The position numbers and the translations under genes were made by a program. The notes beneath the pieces are model-generated. The model ran no database searches and was not told the DNA's origin. It worked only from the letters and a program-made list of their open reading frames with translations. Below, one piece after another: positions 41,204 to 64,000 of a stretch of 64,000 nucleotides of DNA. Position 1 is the stretch's first letter. Every line of letters starts with the position of its first letter. The stretch spans positions 25,200,001-25,264,000 of the forward strand of contig NC_086367.1 of assembly GCF_036324505.1 (NCBI RefSeq). The letters run 5' to 3'. Source of the DNA: Eleginops maclovinus. Taxonomy: Eukaryota; Chordata; Actinopteri; Perciformes; Eleginopidae.

Positions 41204-41385
41204 CCAGACACGAAAACAGGTTCATGACATTTAATACAAAATATTTCAACATAAATACGAAAAATGAAACAGTAGTTAAAGAAATCTGTTAAACACTACA
41301 TCTCCCATGATGCTCTGGGACAGAACAGCTGGCAGCCAGGCCTCAGATGAGGAGGTCTCTCCTGTGTGCTAGGACAGGACCTGGA

Positions 41386-41938
41386 TCAGAGTCTGGTTCC
41401 TGGCAGCAGCCCGGCTTTAGCAGCCAGGGCCTCGTTCTGCTGGATGTGGTACTCCTGGAAGCGCATGGAGATCCTCTGAGTCATCTTCAGGTACTTCTGC
41501 AGGCAGGACTCTGAGCAGCTTGACTGAAACACAACACTCTCTGTGAGGTCCAACTCCCAGGGTGCATCTCACCAACAGCCAACCACAGAGCAATCCCTTC
41601 TGATTGGTCAGTTGGTAGTCGAGGCTCATGGGTATTGTAGTATTAAAAGAAAACAGTAAATGTGTATTTACCTCCTCTGGCTTCACCTCCCTTGTGGTGA
41701 AGTCTCTGACGCAGTCCATGAAACAGTTCTCCGTCACCTTGTTGTAAGTCCCCAAAAACTCCTTAAACTGAGACACAAAACTCCTTAAACTCAGACACAA
41801 AACTAAACTCAGACACAAAACTCCTTAAACTGAGACACAAAACACTAAGGTGGGCTTCCTGTTGCCATTAAGGACTAACCAATCAGACGAATGAGTTACC
41901 TGTTTGATCTGGTCGGACTCCGTCACCTGCGCCGTCAT
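41386..41938 (-). CDS. timm9: Mitochondrial import inner membrane translocase subunit Tim9
   Basis: Three coding exons on the minus strand: 41938-41900 (ATG at 41938-41936), 41767-41672 and 41523-41386 (stop TGA). They give 90 residues against 89 in human. Tim9 forms the hexameric Tim9-Tim10 chaperone of the intermembrane space that carries hydrophobic inner-membrane precursors. The sequence starts [20 protein letters not shown]. It has the twin CX3C motif, [10 protein letters not shown] (C-F-M-D-C) and [13 protein letters not shown] (C-S-E-S-C), and ends with [21 protein letters not shown] noncoding 5' exon probably ends at 42449 (donor GTGAGG on the minus strand). The gene converges on arid4a and is head to head with talpid3. 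Confidence 0.97.
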
Positions 41939-43709
41939 GATTCAGATTCTCTCTGAGGGACAGAACAAACGGACCCTCTAAATACAGAAAACGTCTCCCA
42001 GGGTTTATCACAACCATCGGATCACTTTCAACACGTTTTACTTTAGATTCATGTTAAAATAAGATAGGAGTGGTTTTATTGTTTGTCCCAGCTTTGTGTA
42101 AACAAGGCTTTAAACACAATGTGAAAATATATAAACAAAATATCAACATCTGAAAATATCAATACAAATAATATGACGATATAGTATTTATAATGACTTA
42201 AAATCAAGAGTCATTATTAATAAACGTTTCATTCTGTATTTATTTTCCTTCTGAAGTTGCAAGCTAACGTTAGCCTTCAGCTTCAGATCTGAGATTTCTG
42301 TCGTTCTGTTGTAAATGTGTCCCTAAGTAACCTGTCCGACTGACCAACACAGCTTCTAATGGTCTAAATAATAACAGTATATATAAATAACAGTTATAAT
42401 AAGAGTTATCATGACAGTTTTAATGAGAATAAAGAGTTAAATCCTCACCGGAGATTCTGTTTCTAACGAGACGCTTCTTCCTGAAGGACATGTGATAGAA
42501 ACCCAACCGCACTTTCACTTATTGGTTTTATTTATTCACTTTAACAAAAAGGTTCAAAAACATACAAAACAAATCTACATCAGACAGAAATGAAATGAGA
42601 TTATTTTAGATATTCAATTATAATCAGAATAGTTTAGTTATTCAAAGCAAGATAGAAGAACAATGTGTAGAAAGTGCATCCCGGAAACCAAAAGTCAAAC
42701 GGCGCGCTATTGAAGAAACCTCCGGAGTGCTACAAGCGCGTCCCAATAAAACGTTCCGCTAAGATTTTAGTTTCTGACGGTTTTTGGGGTCGAAATATAA
42801 AATGTCTGTTTCATATTTATTCAGGTTTAAAAAAATATATAAATAAACATTTCAATATTAAATTGAATGTTGATATTAAACATTTTCCTTTACTGTTAAT
42901 ATCTCACAGCATCGAAGTCTGACATTTATTTTCTTAAGAAATACAAGTGTATATACACTATTAGGTCTTAATCTCTTAACCCAGTACATTTACTTTAGGG
43001 CCTTTCTGAGGAACAACAATTATAGTGTGTATTACCCTGCTCTGAAACCGATCTTTTACTTATAAAAGTACATAATACAAATATCTCCAAGCAGCAACAC
43101 CTTATTAATAAATACATATATAAATAAAATAAAAACTGTTGATTTGTTTGAAGTAAATCCTGTTTTTTCTCCTCTCAAGCGTTTTCACTGGACACATTTC
43201 AAGTGTTGTTTTTGGTTTCTGAGTTTCTCTGCGGAGTGAGACATGTCTCTGATTGAACAACCTTAAGATCTTTGAAGTGCAGTTCAAACCGGAAGTGAGT
43301 TTTGTTGTTAGAAACAGTTTGTTTGTTTCTCAGTTTTTACATACAGTCGCGTCTCTAACCGTTTCTGTCCTCTCTCACGGAAAATGCTATCTTATTAACG
43401 TGTATTTAATAAACCGTAACTTATCTCTCTCTCACGGAGGATAACCCCCGGTAAATCTCCGGTTCTTTCAAGAAGCGGGAAGTTTGAAAGAAGCTAACGG
43501 AAGCTAACGGAGGCTAATGGAAGCTAACGGAGCTAACGGCTAAGTGTACAGAAGATGAACTGTCAGGACTTCTGATCAGAGGTTTCTAGTTAAAGATATC
43601 TCACAGTTCCAGGTTCTAAATGTGAAGATTCTATGCTTTAAGTATCTTTACATTTGTACTCCTTTATTTAATAATATGTCAGTTTTAATTAAAGCTTAAT
43701 TAGACCAGC
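41939..43709. promoter_or_regulatory. timm9-talpid3 divergent promoter region
   Basis: The coding starts are 1.77 kb apart on opposite strands. A timm9 5' noncoding exon is inferred at about 42449-42500 (minus). An ETS-type site ACCGGAAGTG lies at 43288-43297, and a CCCGGAAAC motif at about 42679. GCTAACGGAA repeats at 43490-43540 precede the talpid3 start. The middle, 42780-43130, is AT-rich with nothing recognised. Confidence 0.5.
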
Positions 43710-58922
<15,213 letters not shown>

Positions 58923-58983
58923 GTCAGAGTCAGCTGCTCAGCATTCAATAAGTAGTTCGCCTAATCCTCATCTTACAAATCTG

Positions 58984-61609
58984 ACTGTTAACTAGAGAGG
59001 TTCATAGTCTTTACCCGTTAACTAGAGAGGATTATATTCTTTACCCGTTAACTAGAGAGGTTTATAGTCTTTACCCGTTAACTAGAGAGGATTATAGTCT
59101 TTACCCGCTAACTAGAGAGGTTTATAGTCTTTACCCGTTAACTAGAGAGGATTATAGTCTTTACCCGTTAACTAGAGAGGATTATAGTCTTTACCCGTTA
59201 ACTAGAGAGGTTTAAAGTCTTTACCCGCTAACTAGAGAGGATTATAGTCTTTACCCGTTAACTAGAGAGGTTTATAGTCTTTACCCGTTAACTAGAGAGG
59301 ATTATAGTCTTTACCCGTTAACTAGAGAGGTTTATAGTCTTTACCCGTTAACTAGAGAGGTTTAAAGTCTTTACCCGCTAACTAGAGAGGTTTATAGTCT
59401 TTACCCGTTAACTAGAGAGGTTTATAGTCTTTACCCGTTAACTAGAGAGGTTTATAGTCTTTACCCGTTAACTAGAGAGGATTATAGTCTTTACCCGTTA
59501 ACTAGAGAGGTTTATAGTCTTTACCCGTTAACTAGAGAGGATTATAGTCTTTACCCGTTAACTAGAGAGGATTATAGTCTTTACCCGTTAACTAGAGAGG
59601 ATTATAGTCTTTACCCGCTAACTAGAGAGGTTTAAAGTCTTTACCCGTTAACTAGAGAGGTTTATAGTCTTTACCCGTTAACTAGAGAGGTTTATAGTCT
59701 TTACCCGTTAACTAGAGAGGTTTATAGTCTTTACCCGTTAACTAGAGAGGATTATAGTCTTTACCCGCTAACTAGAGAGGTTTAAAGTCTTTACCCGTTA
59801 ACTAGAGAGGTTTATAGTCTTTACCCGTTAACTAGAGAGGTTTATAGTCTTTACCCGTTAACTAGAGAGGTTTATAGTCTTTACCCGCTAACTAGAGAGG
59901 TTTAAAGTCTTTACCCGTTAACTAGAGAGGTTTATAGTCTTTACCCGTTAACTAGAGAGGTTTATAGTCTTTACCCGTTAACTAGAGAGGATTATAGTCT
60001 TTACCCGTTAACTAGAGAGGATTATAGTCTTTACCCGTTAACTAGAGAGGTTCATAGTCTTTACCCGTTAACTAGAGAGGATTAAAGTCTTTACCCGTTA
60101 ACTAGAGAGGATTATAGTCTTTACCCGTTAACTAGAGAGGATTATAGTCTTTACCCGTTAACTAGAGAGGTTTAAAGTCTTTACCCGTTAACTAGAGAGG
60201 TTCATAGTCTTTACCCGTTAACTAGAGAGGTTTAAAGTCTTTACCCGTTAACTAGAGAGGATTAAAGTCTTTACCCGTTAACTAGAGAGGTTCATAGTCT
60301 TTACCCGTTAACTAGAGAGGATTATAGTCTTTACCCGTTAACTAGAGAGGATTAAAGTCTTTACCCGTTAACTAGAGAGGTTTATAGTCTTTACCCGTTA
60401 ACTAGAGAGGTTTATAGTCTTTACCCGTTAACTAGAGAGGATTATATTCTTTACCCGTTAACTAGAGAGGATTATAGTCTTTACCCGTTAACTAGAGAGG
60501 TTTAAAGTCTTTACCCGTTAACTAGAGAGGATTAAAGTCTTTACCCGTTAACTAGAGAGGATTATAGTCTTTACCCGTTAACTAGAGAGGATTATAGTCT
60601 TTACCCGTTAACTAGAGAGGATTATAGTCTTTACCCGTTAACTAGAGAGGTTTAAAGTCTTTACCCGTTAACTAGAGAGGATTATAGTCTTTACCCGTTA
60701 ACTAGAGAGGTTTATAGTCTTTACCCGTTAACTAGAGAGGTTTAAAGTCTTTACCCGTTAACTAGAGAGGATTATATTCTTTACCCGTTAACTAGAGAGG
60801 TTTATAGTCTTTACCCGTTAACTAGAGAGGTTTATAGTCTTTACCCGTTAACTAGAGAGGATTATAGTCTTTACCCGTTAACTAGAGAGGTTTAAAGTCT
60901 TTACCCGTTAACTAGAGAGGATTAAAGTCTTTACCCGTTAACTAGAGAGGTTTATAGTCTTTACCCGTTAACTAGAGAGGATTATATTCTTTACCCGTTA
61001 ACTAGAGAGGATTAAAGTCTTTACCCGTTAACTAGAGAGGATTATAGTCTTTACCCGTTAACTAGAGAGGATTATAGTCTTTACCCGTTAACTAGAGAGG
61101 ATTATAGTCTTTACCCGTTAACTAGAGAGGATTATAGTCTTTACCCGTTAACTAGAGAGGATTATAGTCTTTACCCGTTAACTAGAGAGGTTTAAAGTCT
61201 TTACCCGTTAACTAGAGAGGATTATAGTCTTTACCCGTTAACTAGAGAGGTTTAAAGTCTTTACCCGTTAACTAGAGAGGTTCATAGTCTTTACCCGTTA
61301 ACTAGAGAGGATTATAGTCTTTACCCGTTAACTAGAGAGGATTATAGTCTTTACCCGTTAACTAGAGAGGATTATAGTCTTTACCCGTTAACTAGAGAGG
61401 TTTAAAGTCTTTACCCGTTAACTAGAGAGGATTATAGTCTTTACCCGTTAACTAGAGAGGTTTATAGTCTTTACCCGTTAACTAGAGAGGATTATAGTCT
61501 TTACCCGTTAACTAGAGAGGTTTAAAGTCTTTACCCGTTAACTAGAGAGGATTATAGTCTTTACCCGTTAACTAGAGAGGATTAAAGTCTTTACCCGTTA
61601 ACTAGAGAG
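58984..61609 (+). repeat. 30-bp minisatellite, about 87 copies
   Basis: The period is exactly 30 bp with almost no indels: TTACCCGTTAACTAGAGAGG plus a variable ten bases (ATTATAGTCT, TTTATAGTCT, TTTAAAGTCT, TTCATAGTCT, ATTAAAGTCT or ATTATATTCT). The GCTA variant (TTACCCGCTA) is confined to 59101-59900. It lies in the talpid3 intron after exon 20. Confidence 0.98.
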
Positions 61610-64000
61610 AACCAACACTTTATCGTGGTGGAGAGGTTTGTGTGCCCTGATGAACCTGGGGGCTGTGTTGCCTGGAACCTTGTGTTCCTGCTAGGGTCTC
61701 CTAACCGTAAACCTAGGAAGCCTGGGGTCCCCTTCTGGAGCCAGGACCAGAAAGAGGACTCGTCGGCGAGCATCTGGAGCCCGGCCGGGCACAGCCCGAA
61801 AAAGCAACGTGGGCAACACCCCCACTCCCCCGTCCCGCAGGCCCACCTCCTACGGGAAACAGCGATGGGGTCGGGGGTCTGGCAGTGAAAGCAGAGGGTC
61901 TCGACGGACCAGACCCGGGCGGCAGAAGCTGGCTTTGGGGACGCGGAATGTCACCTCTCTGGGGGGGAAGGAGCCGGAGCTTGTGCGGGAGGTGGAGCGT
62001 TACCAGTTGGATCTGGTGGGGCTCACCTCTACGCACAGCGTCGGCTCTGGAACCTTACTTCTGGATAAGGGTTGGACTCTATTCTTCTCCGGAGTTGCCC
62101 AAGGTGTGAGGCGCCGAGCGGGTGTGGGGATACTCACAAGCCCCCGGTTGAGTGCTGCTTTGTTGGAGTTTACCCCAGTGGACGAGAGGGTCGCCTCCCT
62201 ACGCCTGCGGGTCATGGGGGGGAAACTCTGACTGTTGTGTGTGCTTATGCACCAAACAGCAGCTCAGAGTATTGGGCCTTCTTGGAGACCCTGAAAGAAG
62301 TCCTGTATGGGGCTCCTGAAGGGGACTCCTTAGTCTTGCTGGGAGACTTCAACGCACACGTGGGCAATGATGGAGACACTTGGAGGGGCGTGATTGGGAG
62401 GAACGGCCCCCCCGATCTGAACAGGAGTGGTGGTTTGCTACTGGACTTCTGTGCTCGTCATGGATTGGCCATAACAAACACCATGTTCGAACATAAGGAT
62501 GCTCATAAGTGTACGTGGTACCAGAGCACCCTAGGCAGAAGGTCCATGATTGATTTTGTTATCGTATCATCGGACCTGAGGCCGCATGTTTGGACACTCG
62601 GGTGAAGAGAGGGGCGGAGTTGTCAACTGATCACCATCCTGTGGTGAGTTGGGTCGAGTGGCGGGGGAAGCCTCTGGACAGACCTGGTAAGCCCAAACGT
62701 GTAGTGCGGGTGAACTGGGAACGTCTGGAGGAGTCCCAAGTCCAGGAGGCCTTCAATTCACACCTCCGGCGGAGCTTTTCAGGCATCCCTGTGGAGGCTG
62801 GGGACATTGAACCAGAGTGGGCAGTGTTCAAAGCCTCCATTGCCGAAGCTGCGGCGGGGAGCTGTGGTCTCAAGGTTTTAGGAGCCTCAAGGGGCGGTAA
62901 TCCTCGAACCTCCTGGTGTACACCGGTGGTCAGGGAAGCCGTCCGACTGAAGAAGGAGGCCTTCCGGGATATGTTATCCCCGGGTACTCCTGAAGCCGGT
63001 GCTAGGTATCGACGGGCCCGAAGGGCAGCAGCCTTAGCCATGGCTGAGGCAAAGCAGCGGGTGTGGGAGAAGTTCGGAGAAGCCATGGAGAAGGACTCTC
63101 GGTCGGCACCAAAGTTGTTCTGGAAAACCATTCGACACCTCAGGAGGGGGAAGCAGGGAACCATCCAAGCTGTGTACAGTAAGGATGGGGCGTTGTTGAC
63201 CTCAACTGATAGTGTGTTAGGGCGGTGGAAGGAACACTTTGAGGAACTCCTGAATCCGACAACTCCGCCCTCTATGTTAGAGGCAGAGCTGGAGTATAAA
63301 GGGGGATCAACTCCAATCTCACGGGGGGGAAGTCACTGAGGTAGTTAAACAGCTCCACAGTGGCAAAGCCCCGGGGGTGGATGAGATCCGCCCAGAAATG
63401 CTGAAGGCTCTGGGTGTTGAGGGACTGTCATGGTTGACAAGCCTCATCAACATTGCGTGGAAGTCAGAAACAGTACTGAAGGGCAGACCGGGGTGGTGGT
63501 TCCTCTTTTTAAAAAGGGGGATCAGAGGGTGTGTGCCAATTACAGAGGCATCACATTACTCAGCCTCCCCGGGAAAGTGTACTCTAAGGTGCTGGAAAGG
63601 AGGGTCCGGCCGATTGTCGAACCTCAGATTGAAGAGGAACAATGCGGTTTTCGTCCTGGTCGTGGAACGACGGACCAGCTTTTCACTCTCGAAGGATCCT
63701 GGAGGGGGCCTGGGAGTACGCTCATCCGTCTACATCTACTTTGTGGATTTGGAGAAGGCGTATGACACAGGGAGATACTGTGGGAGGTGCTGCGGGAGTA
63801 TGGGGTGAGGGGTCTCTACTCAGGGCCATCCAATCTCTGTACTCCCAAAGCGAAAGCTGTGTCCGAGTCCTCTGTAGCACGTCAGACCGATTTCCGGTGA
63901 GGGTTGGCCTCCGCCAGGGCTGCGCTTTGTCACCAATCCGGTTTGTGATATTCAGGGACAGGATTTCGAGGTGTAGTCGTGGGGGAGGGGGTCTGCAGTT
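61610..64000 (+). mobile_element. Degenerate APE-type LINE, 3' end beyond window
   Basis: It starts at the end of the 30-bp array with ACCAACACTTTATCGTGGTG and contains a 5' region of about 200 bp and then an endonuclease-RT frame broken several times. The style of the protein ([32 protein letters not shown]) resembles a LINE common in fish. The clade (I/RTE-like) was not resolved. It is in sense with talpid3. Confidence 0.85.
61860..64000 (+). pseudogene. LINE endonuclease-reverse transcriptase, frameshifted
   Basis: The pieces in order are 61809-62231 (WxR-type start ALGTRNVTSLGGKEPELVRE, then DLVGLTSTHS), 62225-62600 ([48 protein letters not shown]), 62600-63339 (ELSTDHHPVVSW with the SDH/TDH-type catalytic His; RRGKQGTIQAVYSKDGALLT), 63340-63470 (GKAPGVDEIRPEMLKALGVE) and 63487-63700 (GVVVPLFKKGDQRVCANYRG, EEEQCGFRPGRGTTDQLFTL), then FVDLEKAYDT and GLRQGCALSP near 63740-63930. 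At least four frame changes occur, two at G runs (about 62215 and 63326). The YxDD box is not reached. Confidence 0.85.

Overview
This is a piece of a bony-fish (teleost-like) nuclear genome. It holds intron-rich vertebrate genes with GT-AG introns, AATAAA polyadenylation signals, very long CA/TG microsatellites, and transposon families typical of fish (piggyBac, BED-finger hAT, a tRNA-derived SINE, APE-type LINEs). The species cannot be fixed from the sequence. There is no bacterial, viral or CRISPR content.

Five protein-coding genes were reconstructed exon by exon, using reading phase and remembered vertebrate orthologues. In order they are: snx6 (+, C-terminal half only, 192-3621), psma3 (+, complete, 12746-18018, 255 codons), arid4a (+, coding 21167-40086, 24 coding exons), timm9 (-, 41386-41938, 90 codons) and talpid3/kiaa0586 (+, 43710 to at least 58922, continuing past the window). 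psma3, arid4a, timm9 and talpid3 form a block that is also linked on human chromosome 14q23. arid4a and timm9 converge. timm9 and talpid3 are head to head and probably share a promoter region.

The snx6-psma3 gap (3.8-12.7 kb) is a transposon graveyard. It contains an internally deleted piggyBac with intact TTAA-flanked ends, fragments of a tnp2-like transposase, a BED-finger hAT interrupted by a SINE with a perfect 16-bp target duplication, and an 11-bp GC-rich array fused to the hAT 3' end. The introns are dominated by minisatellites: 25 bp in snx6, 30 bp in psma3, 17 bp and about 33 bp in arid4a, and 14, 21, 52 and 30 bp in talpid3. Talpid3 introns also carry a nearly full-length LINE with an intact 937-codon ORF, nested in a minisatellite that itself lies in an older insertion, and a hAT fragment. 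A second, frameshifted LINE fills the right edge.

The genes do not form one pathway. They cover endosomal sorting (snx6), the 20S proteasome (psma3), Rb-linked chromatin repression (arid4a), mitochondrial import (timm9) and ciliogenesis/Hedgehog signalling (talpid3). The most unusual signals concern splicing. A 140-240 bp module recurs in sense just upstream of 3' splice sites in several introns of two neighbouring genes. One minisatellite is built of 3'-splice-site-like units and another duplicates a 5' splice site. Several acceptors have their pyrimidine tract replaced by TG repeats. arid4a also has an apparent one-base excess in a 12-C run that would remove its LxCxE motif; this may be an assembly error.
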